From contig JBEBUW010000008.1 in assembly GCA_040393065.1 (NCBI GenBank), positions 1 to 64,000 on the forward strand: a stretch of 64,000 nt of DNA. Reading direction: 5' to 3'. Numbering within the stretch: position 1 is the first letter of the stretch; every line of letters begins with the position of its first letter. The stretch is from JACCWM01 sp040393065 (GTDB taxonomy: Bacteria; Myxococcota_A; Bradymonadia; Bradymonadales; Bradymonadaceae). Positions 53,965 to 61,611 of the stretch are shown here, in pieces. Made by a program: the position numbers and the translations under genes. The notes under the pieces are model-generated. The model did no database searches, was not told where the DNA came from, and saw only the letters and a list, made by a program, of their open reading frames with translations.

Positions 53965-55785
53965 TTAAGGAACCCCGGCGTACAGAAAATCCAGAGGAAG
54001 TTTCTCGGCCTGTGCTGCTGAGAACTTAAGCCACCGCCCTTGTTTGGCACGGAAGACCGTCATCGGTTCCGCCGCTTTGTCTTTGCTTACTTTTTGGTAA
54101 ATATGACGTGCAGCAGTGCGTTGCCCCTGTAGATCAAGCGCCCAGGCCAGGAAAATCTGTACTTCTGCCTGCCTGGAAGGATCGGAAATAATATCCAAGG
54201 CACGACGAAAAGCGCCTTCGGCGCGAGTGCCGCGCTGGATTCTTAAGGCCAGCAGGCCCGCCAGGATTTGTAGGTTGGGCTCCTGCGGATAAAGTGCCAG
54301 CGCGTATTCAATCATAATGAGCAGACGCTCATCGCTTTCACCTTCCCAGAACAAGTGGCAGGCATGGCGATAGAGATCGAATGCACGTCCATGGAGGCCG
54401 TCTTCCCAGTTCGGAAAGGCGGTAAATGGTTGAACGCGAGGATCTGGAGAACCGTGATTTGTGTCGCCGTTCATTCCAAGAGTAAAAGGAACGAACCAGC
54501 GGCGACTGGTGGGAGAGCGGCCCGTTCCAACCCAGAGACGGCGATTTTCCGGGTCAAAAACAACGCTGGCAACCGTATGTGCCGCAGCGATGGTTGGACC
54601 AAACAGGCGTGTCTGGCCTGTTTCCGGGCATGTGCAATCACCGAGAATTTTAGCGATATCGAGCGCTTCCGCGGGGCGATCTTGCCGGGTCAGCTCATTG
54701 AGCATTTCCTGGGCACGTTGTTGGCGGGCATAATTCGCACGGCGAAATTCAGGATAATAATCGATTTCGGTCGTCTTAAAGTCCGAGCCCCAGTAAACAT
54801 TGGCGTATCCAAGAGCCGGCTGACTTTCCGGCAGAAAATACAAATTTTCGCGACCCGGCGCGACTTCGTAGATTGCTGCTCGGCCGGTGTCTCCCTCACT
54901 CATCACGTAAGTCCAGCCAGCGACAGGCGGGTAATCACGAAGGATGGAGACAGCTTCTTCAATTGTGTGGGCACGGCGCATCACTTCGTCACCGGCAATC
55001 CCTACGGGAACTCCGGATAGATTAAAGTGGTCCACAACATGTTGATGGACGGCAAAGGTGAGGCCGGCAGCGTTCATCGAAGTAATTCCGCCTCCGATAA
55101 AGCCGGCAGTACTTACGGAGACATAATCAATGCCGTCATCAGGATGGTAAAATACGATGGTGGCATACTGGTCCCAATAATCGATGCCAAAATAGTCGAA
55201 GTTCCGGCCGTGAAGTGTGGATTGTGCCCCCGGAGGACGGACGATGGCGCTGGTACAGCCGAATGTTGGAGGTGCTCCCAGACCGTGCGAACGCACAGTG
55301 CCCAATCGCTTGTGATAGGTACCGACGAGCCATAAAAACGTTTCGGGCATCAAAAAGGCATCGTAAAGCGTATCAATTGGAATGAGCGAGCCTTCAGAAA
55401 AGGCGTGGATCGCTTTTTTAAACTCGCCGGGGATGTTCTGGCGCAGTTTTCTGGTGACCCAGCGGTGCGTAGCCCATTGCAAGGCACCCGCGGCTTTATG
55501 AATCGGGGAGTTTTTTAGAACGCGTTCAACATAATCCGCGAAAAAGGAAATGCTGCCTGCATGCACATCACGAAGCGTACGTTGACCTAATTGATAGGCC
55601 ATGGATTCCACGGAACCACGGACATTTAAAAAACGTACTTCACCGTGAGGTGTAATGACACGGCCGACGCTTTCGGAGGTTTCGGGATACGTGACGAGAG
55701 GGAGGGCACCAGCATTGTCAGCTGGCCACAAGGTTGTGGCTGCAGCCGGAAGTGCGTCATCATGTTGTTGTTTAAAATCGAGCAT
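53965..55785 (-). CDS. C45-type Ntn hydrolase with helical C-terminal domain
   Basis: 606 residues, no clear signal peptide. A central FGCTSAIV (Cys177) and GRNFDYFG match the peptidase-C45/acyl-CoA:6-APA acyltransferase superfamily, in which self-cleavage before the Cys frees the N-terminal nucleophile. The ~176 residues before it would be a removable or covering chain. The family includes acyltransferases, bile-acid or penicillin amidases and ceramidase-like amidases, so an N-acyl-lipid substrate is possible. The C-terminal ~150 residues look TPR-like (LYRHACHLFWEGESDERLLI, LAWALDLQGQRTAARHIYQKV). It follows the CDP-alcohol transferase gene by 15 bp. Confidence 0.85.
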   Translation of the reverse strand: MLDFKQQHDDALPAAATTLWPADNAGALPLVTYPETSESVGRVITPHGEVRFLNVRGSVESMAYQLGQRTLRDVHAGSISFFADYVERVLKNSPIHKAAGALQWATHRWVTRKLRQNIPGEFKKAIHAFSEGSLIPIDTLYDAFLMPETFLWLVGTYHKRLGTVRSHGLGAPPTFGCTSAIVRPPGAQSTLHGRNFDYFGIDYWDQYATIVFYHPDDGIDYVSVSTAGFIGGGITSMNAAGLTFAVHQHVVDHFNLSGVPVGIAGDEVMRRAHTIEEAVSILRDYPPVAGWTYVMSEGDTGRAAIYEVAPGRENLYFLPESQPALGYANVYWGSDFKTTEIDYYPEFRRANYARQQRAQEMLNELTRQDRPAEALDIAKILGDCTCPETGQTRLFGPTIAAAHTVASVVFDPENRRLWVGTGRSPTSRRWFVPFTLGMNGDTNHGSPDPRVQPFTAFPNWEDGLHGRAFDLYRHACHLFWEGESDERLLIMIEYALALYPQEPNLQILAGLLALRIQRGTRAEGAFRRALDIISDPSRQAEVQIFLAWALDLQGQRTAARHIYQKVSKDKAAEPMTVFRAKQGRWLKFSAAQAEKLPLDFLYAGVP

Positions 55786-55800
55786 AAGCCACCAGGTGCA

Positions 55801-56718
55801 TCAGGCAGTTTGAAAGGAGCGACTTTTTACCAGAACCGCGGTGAGCGCGAGGTTAAAAATGGTGGCGAACACGAGCTGGAGAATGAGAAGTGCCGAGGGG
55901 AAAAATGCCGCCAGCGCAATGGCCGAGTAGATCAGGCACATATGAGTTCCCAGACCGAGCCAGCTTGCAGTGCGCATCGTTGTGCGGTGCTTCGTGCGGA
56001 AGGCTTCCATCTGCTCTGGTTGCCTGGCTGTTGTGCGTTGCTCGGTTGAGCCAGGAGCGAAACGCTGTTGAACGTTCAGGTAGCCGATGTAAATCGTAAG
56101 TAAAAATACGGCAAAATGCTCGCCAGAACGTTTTGCCTCTGCGCGATCTGCCTGTACTTCTTCGATCGTTTCTGTGCCTTCACCTCCACCGGCGTTCGGC
56201 ATGGTGTGAGCGAGGTAAACGTTTTTAACTTTGTCGTAAACTGCACAGTGAATCCAGGTCGAGAACCCGGCAACGGCGGCGGTATAAAACCACATGTTGC
56301 CGAACATTTCTTTGATTCCAAACCCTAAGATAACGTAGGCAGGCAACAGGACGAGTACGTCGACAAAGCCATCGAGCAGGCGGCCAAGGCGCGTTCCGCC
56401 GCCGCGTGCGCGGGCGAGTTGTCCGTCTGCGCAATCCAGAATGACCGAGCCGAACAAAAAGAACGCCGCCAGAAGCCATGCAATTCGGCCAAGTAAGTCG
56501 GGATTAAAAAAGGCTTGGTAAAGAAAGACGGAGCCGGTCCAGCCAGACAGCAAGCTCATCAAGGTGATTTGATTGGGGGAAATTGGAGCTTTACCAATCA
56601 GTGCGGTGAAGGCTGCAGCCAGAGGGCGATGAAAGCGAACATCGATAAATTCTTCGACATCGAGCGATTTGAAGGCCAGGGCGTTTTGGAAGCGCTCTGA
56701 AAAGGTTAGGGACTGCAT
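55801..56718 (-). CDS. CDP-alcohol phosphotransferase
   Basis: 305 residues, membrane-embedded. The D-x2-DG-x2-AR-x8-G-x3-D-x3-D signature is complete in DCADGQLARA plus GRLLDGFVDVL. The N-terminal FIDVRFHRPLAAAFTALIGK followed by ISPNQITLMSLLSG is like the transferase halves of proteins making di-myo-inositol phosphate or choline/ethanolamine phospholipids. A charged cytoplasmic loop with EAKRSGEHFA is unusual. It is translated right after the nucleotidyltransferase gene (2 bp gap), which should supply its CDP-alcohol. The start is taken at the ATG at 56718; the longer frame to 56790 would overlap the upstream gene. Confidence 0.85.
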   Translation of the reverse strand: MQSLTFSERFQNALAFKSLDVEEFIDVRFHRPLAAAFTALIGKAPISPNQITLMSLLSGWTGSVFLYQAFFNPDLLGRIAWLLAAFFLFGSVILDCADGQLARARGGGTRLGRLLDGFVDVLVLLPAYVILGFGIKEMFGNMWFYTAAVAGFSTWIHCAVYDKVKNVYLAHTMPNAGGGEGTETIEEVQADRAEAKRSGEHFAVFLLTIYIGYLNVQQRFAPGSTEQRTTARQPEQMEAFRTKHRTTMRTASWLGLGTHMCLIYSAIALAAFFPSALLILQLVFATIFNLALTAVLVKSRSFQTA

Positions 56719-56720
56719 GG

Positions 56721-57482
56721 TTAGGATGACCAGCTTTGAAACATTGCGCGTGCTGCTTCGAGATCTTCGATCGTATCGATCTCCGTCCACGTATTAGGCT
56801 GTACGCTTAACGTATGAAAAATATGGTTTTTCTGTTCAATGAGCTCGGCAAAAATGTCTTCGTAATAACTTGTTGCGCGCTCGGAGTCGTTCATTGCTTC
56901 CAGTCGTGCATAGAGATCTGCCGCAATGCTTGCGCCGATTTTTTGCAGACCCAGGGATTCGCCGTGGCATTGAGGTGGGTCGAGTTTTTTGCTGAGACCG
57001 CGCACGACGCCATCCACGAGAATAATTTTCATTTCTTCTTCGCCCATCGTGTCGCTGGCGAGCATGGATAGGACATTTTCCCGTGGATCTCTGGCGAGTT
57101 CTCCGAGCCATCCGGTGTCGCTGAGTAAAACATCGCCATCGCACAGCAGGAAAGAGCGTCCTTCTACCGCAGGCATCGCCATTTTGAGGGATTGCGCGTT
57201 ATTTGTGCTCTGGTAGTCCGGGTTATGTGCGAAACGGACTTCTGGAAGTCCGCTGACATGTTCAACAGCCTCAGCAAGCGTATGGGCGAGGTAACCGGTG
57301 GCGAGAACAACACGCTCGATGCCGAGTTCTTTTAACTGGCGAAGCAGGCGAATCAATAAAGATTCACCGCCTACTTCGAGCAGGCATTTGGGACGTGTAT
57401 CGGTCAGGGGCTTTAAACGGGAACCTGTGCCTGCGACCAGTAAAATGGCGTCTTTGACAGGAAGGGAAGGATTGTTACTCAT
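56721..57482 (-). CDS. LicC-like nucleotidyltransferase (CTP:phospho-alcohol)
   Basis: 253 residues from the ATG at 57482. The nucleotidyltransferase start ILLVAGTGSRLKPLTDTRPK fits the GxGxRxxPxT...PK pattern; LLCDGDVLL gives the metal Asp and WTEIDTIEDLEAA the C-terminal Asp-rich end. The group includes LicC (CTP:phosphocholine), IPCT (CTP:inositol-1-phosphate) and sugar nucleotidyltransferases. With a CDP-alcohol transferase as the next gene, a CDP-headgroup donor is more likely than an NDP-sugar (inference). First gene of the three-gene minus-strand operon. Confidence 0.85.
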   Translation of the reverse strand: MSNNPSLPVKDAILLVAGTGSRLKPLTDTRPKCLLEVGGESLLIRLLRQLKELGIERVVLATGYLAHTLAEAVEHVSGLPEVRFAHNPDYQSTNNAQSLKMAMPAVEGRSFLLCDGDVLLSDTGWLGELARDPRENVLSMLASDTMGEEEMKIILVDGVVRGLSKKLDPPQCHGESLGLQKIGASIAADLYARLEAMNDSERATSYYEDIFAELIEQKNHIFHTLSVQPNTWTEIDTIEDLEAARAMFQSWSS

Positions 57483-57594
57483 AGTACCTACAGCGAAAAA
57501 GAAGGACGGAAAGACCACAAAAATCGCTGTAAAACTACCCCCCTCACCGGGCATGTGTCAATCAGGCCGGTCAGGGGGAGGGTTGTTGGAAGGC

Positions 57595-58878
57595 TTAGAA
57601 TTGTCCCTCTTCCGTGGAGCCTTTCAGAGCTGTGGTGCGGGAAAGTCCTCCGGTAATGGTCATCTGGATCTGATCGAAGTATCCGGCACCGACAAATCGC
57701 TGGTGTTTGATTGCAGAGTATCCGAGTTGTTTTTCTAACTCGAATTCGTGTTCTTGCAGGCGTGCGTAGGCGCTCATGCCTTTCGATTTGTATTCATGTG
57801 CGAGTTCGAACATCGCGGCATTTAGTGAGTGCCAGCCAGAAAGCGTGACAAACTGGAGTTTGTAGCCCATTTCTGCAAGCCGCTCCTGGAAGGTAGCAAT
57901 GGCTTTGTCATCAAGATGCTTTTTCCAGTTAAAGGAGGGAGAGCAGTTATAAGCAAGCATTTTTGAGGGAAACTTTTCTTTGATGGCCTGGGCAAATTCG
58001 CGTGCTTCTCCGATATCTGGCGTTGAAGTTTCACACCAGACCATGTCGGCGTAGGGAGCGTAAGAAAGTCCGCGTTCAATGGCGCATTCGAGGCCTCCGT
58101 TGAGCTCGAAGAAACCTTCGGATGTCCGTCCTGCAGCGATGAATCGTTGGTCGGCCGGATCGATGTCGCTGGTGAGCAGTTGAGCGGCGTGTGCGTCCGT
58201 GCGAGCAACGATGATCGTAGGAACACCCATGACGTCGGCAGCTAAGCGTGCGGCGACCAGTTTGTGGATGAACTCGCTGGTTGGTACGAGTACTTTTCCG
58301 CCCATGTGGCCACATTTTTTGGCAGAAGAAAGCTGGTCTTCAAAGTGAACGGCTGCTGCACCGGCTTCGATCATGCGACGCATTAATTCATAGGCATTGA
58401 GGTTTCCTCCGAAACCTGCTTCGGCGTCAGCAACAATGGGAGCAAACCAGTAGGGCTGATCGGTGCGGTCTTCGCTGCAGGCGATTTGATCGGCGCGGTG
58501 CAGTGCGCGGTTGACGCGCTCGATAAGCAAAGGCACGGAATCAACCGGGTACAAACTCTGGTCGGGATAAACTTGTCCGGCACTGTTTGCATCGCCGGCA
58601 GTTTGCCAGCCACTGATATAAATCGCTTCAAGGCCTGCCTGAACTTGCTGGATCGCCTGGTTGCCCGTGACAGCACTGAGCGCGCGTACGAATGGCTTGT
58701 CTTGGAACATTTTCCATAGGCGTTCTGCGCCCATTCGCGCCAGCGTGTATTCGATTTCGATTGAACCTCGCAGTTTAAGGACCTGCTGTGCTGTGTAAGG
58801 CCGACGCACAGCTTGCCAGCGCTTGTCGCTTTCCCAATTGTTTTGGATTTGCGTAATCTTCTTGTTGTCGTTCGGCAT
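57595..58878 (-). CDS. aceA: Isocitrate lyase
   Basis: 427 residues, the usual size of the short bacterial form. The active-site loop KKCGHMGGK near residue 190 contains the catalytic Cys, and WETSTPDIGEA plus FNWKKHL are family features (substrate and metal binding). It cleaves isocitrate to glyoxylate and succinate. With malate synthase directly upstream (54 bp) it makes a glyoxylate-shunt operon allowing growth on C2 compounds or fatty acids. The ATG at 58878 has GGAGA upstream. Confidence 0.97.
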   Translation of the reverse strand: MPNDNKKITQIQNNWESDKRWQAVRRPYTAQQVLKLRGSIEIEYTLARMGAERLWKMFQDKPFVRALSAVTGNQAIQQVQAGLEAIYISGWQTAGDANSAGQVYPDQSLYPVDSVPLLIERVNRALHRADQIACSEDRTDQPYWFAPIVADAEAGFGGNLNAYELMRRMIEAGAAAVHFEDQLSSAKKCGHMGGKVLVPTSEFIHKLVAARLAADVMGVPTIIVARTDAHAAQLLTSDIDPADQRFIAAGRTSEGFFELNGGLECAIERGLSYAPYADMVWCETSTPDIGEAREFAQAIKEKFPSKMLAYNCSPSFNWKKHLDDKAIATFQERLAEMGYKLQFVTLSGWHSLNAAMFELAHEYKSKGMSAYARLQEHEFELEKQLGYSAIKHQRFVGAGYFDQIQMTITGGLSRTTALKGSTEEGQF

Positions 58879-58932
58879 TGTTCTCTCCAGATTTGCGATC
58901 GGTAGACAACAGCAAACAGCGCTCCGTTCAGA

Positions 58933-60552
58933 TCAGTTTAGATATTGGTAGGCAATCAGGGTTAAAAAGGCTGGAAACTGGTCGCGTGTTACGATGCGAT
59001 CAAAGATTTCGCGGGCCTGCGTAAACGAGCCTGAATCAAAGCGTTTGGCTCCGACCAGATCACGGATTTTCTTCATTTCTTCATCGGCCAGCTGTTGGTA
59101 CAGAGCCATATCGATCGGGCGATTGTCATCGAGCCTGGCATTTTTATTGTGGAGCCATTGCCAGAGCTGAGAACGGCTGATTTCGGCGGTCGCAGCGTCT
59201 TCCATCAGGTTAAAAATTGCGGCGGCTCCAACGCCTTGCAGCCAGGATTCGATGTATTGAATGCCCACATTGATATTGGTTCGCATGCCGGCTTCGGTGA
59301 TGCGAGCCTCTGGCATGGCGAAATCGAGTAAGTCTCTGGCTTGAACGCGTACGTCTTCCCGCAGCATATCTTTTTGATGCGGCGAATCTTTAAGTTTTTC
59401 AGTAAACGCCGCATTGGCAACCTGGACAAGGTCAGGGTGGGCGATCCAGGTGCCATCGAAACCGTCACCGGCCTCACGTTGTTTATCCTGACGTACTTTT
59501 GCCATTGCACGTTCATTGATCTCGGGGTCGCGTCGTGAAGGAATGAAGGCTGCCATGCCGCCGATTGCGTGGACGCCGCGCCGATGACAGGTCTGCACGA
59601 GCAGATTGGTATAGGCGCGCATAAAGGGCACGGTCATCACGATTTGGTCGCGATCGGGTAATACAAAATCCGGCTGGTTGCGGAAGGTTTTGATGATACT
59701 GAAGATATAGTCCCAGCGTCCTGCGTTGAGTCCTGCCATGTGGTCACGCAGTTCATAGATAATTTCGTCCATTTCGAAAGCGGCGAGTATGTGCTCGATC
59801 AGGACGGTAGCTTTGATGGTTCCCTGGGGAATGCCGAGTTCATTCTGGGCGCGCGTAAATACGTCATTCCACAGTCTCGCTTCGAGGTGGTTTTCGAGCT
59901 TTGGCAGGTAGAAATAGGGGCCTGTGCCTTGTCTGAGTAGTTCCTGGGCGTTGTGAAAAAAGTACAGGCCGAAATCGAGCAAGGAAGCACTGATCGGTTC
60001 GCCATCGACAAGAAAATGCTTGTCTTCGAGATGCCAGCCTCGCGGTCGTACGTGTAATGTGGCTGTTTTCTCGGCAAGTTTATAGCTTTTTCCGGTGTCA
60101 GCGATGGTAAAATCGATGTTGCGACGAATTGCATCACGCAGGTTTCTCTGGCCATCGATTGTGTTGTGCCAGGTAGGGGCGTTGGAGTCTTCAAAGTCCG
60201 CCATGAAGCTCTGCGCGCCAGAGTTCAGCGCATTGATGACCATTTTTCGGTCCACGGGTCCGGTGATTTCTACGCGTCGATTCTGAAGGTCTGAGGGGAG
60301 TGAGCCGATTTTCCAGTTGTCTTTACGGACGTCGGCGGTTTCCTTTAGAAAATCAGGCATTTGTCCATTGTCGATCGCTGTCTGGCGATGTTTTCTTCGA
60401 TCGAGTAGTGTGAGACGTCGAGCATTGAACTCGCGATGTAGGCGGCTTACAAAGTCGATGGCCTGGGGCGTCAGGATTTCAGAAAATTCCGGCGTCAATC
60501 GACCACGGATGGTTACATTGGTGCCAACGTGGTGCTCTTCGGAGTGATTCAT
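58933..60552 (-). CDS. aceB: Malate synthase A
   Basis: 539 residues from the ATG at 60552, which has AGGAG upstream; the frame is open further, to 60684, without a ribosome site. TIM-barrel malate synthase A features are VRPRGWHLEDKH, TVLIEHILAAFEMDEIIYEL (acetyl-CoA and magnesium region), YIFSIIKTF and IGGMAAFIPSRRDPE. It condenses glyoxylate with acetyl-CoA to malate. First gene of the shunt operon. Confidence 0.97.
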   Translation of the reverse strand: MNHSEEHHVGTNVTIRGRLTPEFSEILTPQAIDFVSRLHREFNARRLTLLDRRKHRQTAIDNGQMPDFLKETADVRKDNWKIGSLPSDLQNRRVEITGPVDRKMVINALNSGAQSFMADFEDSNAPTWHNTIDGQRNLRDAIRRNIDFTIADTGKSYKLAEKTATLHVRPRGWHLEDKHFLVDGEPISASLLDFGLYFFHNAQELLRQGTGPYFYLPKLENHLEARLWNDVFTRAQNELGIPQGTIKATVLIEHILAAFEMDEIIYELRDHMAGLNAGRWDYIFSIIKTFRNQPDFVLPDRDQIVMTVPFMRAYTNLLVQTCHRRGVHAIGGMAAFIPSRRDPEINERAMAKVRQDKQREAGDGFDGTWIAHPDLVQVANAAFTEKLKDSPHQKDMLREDVRVQARDLLDFAMPEARITEAGMRTNINVGIQYIESWLQGVGAAAIFNLMEDAATAEISRSQLWQWLHNKNARLDDNRPIDMALYQQLADEEMKKIRDLVGAKRFDSGSFTQAREIFDRIVTRDQFPAFLTLIAYQYLN

Positions 60553-60705
60553 TGTACACACTCTCCTTTCAAATTCGGATTCAATGGATTCAAAAAATTT
60601 GAGTCTGGGTACAGAGCCAGCTTGCAAGAACTTCAGAAGCGAAAACATCTGAGAGCCAATCCTTTTTAAGACACAGGACTGCACGGATCGTGTCGAGTGT
60701 CAGGC

Positions 60706-60732
60706 AAGTTAGTCACCTTTAAGGTTTGTCAA
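60706..60732 (-). promoter_or_regulatory. Candidate aceB promoter with palindromic operator
   Basis: On the minus strand TTGACA (60732-60727) lies 15 bases from TAACTT (60711-60706), a short spacing. Between the two boxes is the palindrome ACCTT-T-AAGGT (60715-60725), placed where a repressor could block RNA polymerase. The rest of the 315-bp gap between aceB and the START gene (60553-60867) shows nothing else. By eye only. Confidence 0.35.
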
Positions 60733-60867
60733 TTCATTCTGTTGAATCGGCTTATATCGGGTTGAAGGGAGCATGGGGGATGTTGCTGTAGTTTCGTTTC
60801 TAGATGGTTTGTATTACGATGCGCGGAACAACAACATTGGGCTGAAGTTGAACCTGAAGGAGAGCGT

Positions 60868-61548
60868 ATGAGAACGGCTTGGATGAGTGCGGCATGTATG
60901 TTTGTACTGTGTATTACCCTGGGGTTTGCCGCTCCGGCATTGGGAAATTCTGGTAAGTGGGAGTACATCGGCACGACGGACAATGTAAAAGTTTCGCGGA
61001 TGCAGGTTCCCGGCAGCGAGGTATTTGCGTTTCGTGGTGAAATTGTTGCGGATATCCATATCGGCAAGATTATCCGGGTTTTTATTGACTCTAAGCAGCG
61101 TAAATACTGGGTGGATCGCTATGCTGAGCACAAGACGCTGGAACGCACAGATCGCATGGAAAAATACTGGATCAAGTTTAAGTTGCCGTTTCCCGTGTCT
61201 GATCGTGATTACGTGTTGCAAACGGATGTAGAAATCGATGAGGCCAAAAAAATTGTAACGGCCAATGTTCGCTCGATTGTAGATCCGCGTAAGCCAGAAG
61301 ATAGTTGTTGCGTGCGGGCCGAGGCGTACAGCACGTATTATCGGTTTGAGTCTTTGCCGGGTGAGCCTGGGAAAGAGAAAACTCGGATGATCGTGGAGGT
61401 TCACACCGATCCCAAGGGTATGTTGCCGAATTGGTTGGTGAATCGGATCCAAAAAGACTGGCCCTCCAAGACATTGGGCGGGCTGCTCAGGCGCGCGCAA
61501 CGTGAAGGTCAAACGCCTTTGCCGAAGCTGGCTTCCTGGCACGAATAG
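60868..61548 (+). CDS. Secreted START-domain lipid-binding protein
   Basis: 226 residues from an ATG with AAGGAGAG upstream. The signal peptide ends near PALGNS. The mature part is a START/SRPBCC-like fold: WEYIGTTDNVKVSRMQVPG, FRGEIVADIHIGKI, the pocket-lining FPVSDRDYVLQTDVE and the closing helix NRIQKDWPSKTLGGLLRRA. START domains carry lipids in a deep cavity; an exported bacterial form would act in the periplasm as a carrier or sensor. It is divergent from the glyoxylate-shunt operon, perhaps reflecting lipid use (inference). Confidence 0.88.
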   Translation: MRTAWMSAACMFVLCITLGFAAPALGNSGKWEYIGTTDNVKVSRMQVPGSEVFAFRGEIVADIHIGKIIRVFIDSKQRKYWVDRYAEHKTLERTDRMEKYWIKFKLPFPVSDRDYVLQTDVEIDEAKKIVTANVRSIVDPRKPEDSCCVRAEAYSTYYRFESLPGEPGKEKTRMIVEVHTDPKGMLPNWLVNRIQKDWPSKTLGGLLRRAQREGQTPLPKLASWHE

Positions 61549-61578
61549 ATATTTGTTAAAGGGGAAGGGAAGGGGAGT

Positions 61579-61609
61579 GAGCCATCGAGTCGATGGCTCT
61601 TTCGTGTTT
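61579..61609 (+). terminator. Terminator after the START gene
   Basis: GAGCCATC (61579-61586) pairs with GATGGCTC (61592-61599) around GAGTC, with TTTCGTGTTTT next. It lies 31 bp after the stop and just before the convergent lipoprotein gene ends. Confidence 0.65.
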
Positions 61610-61611
61610 TG

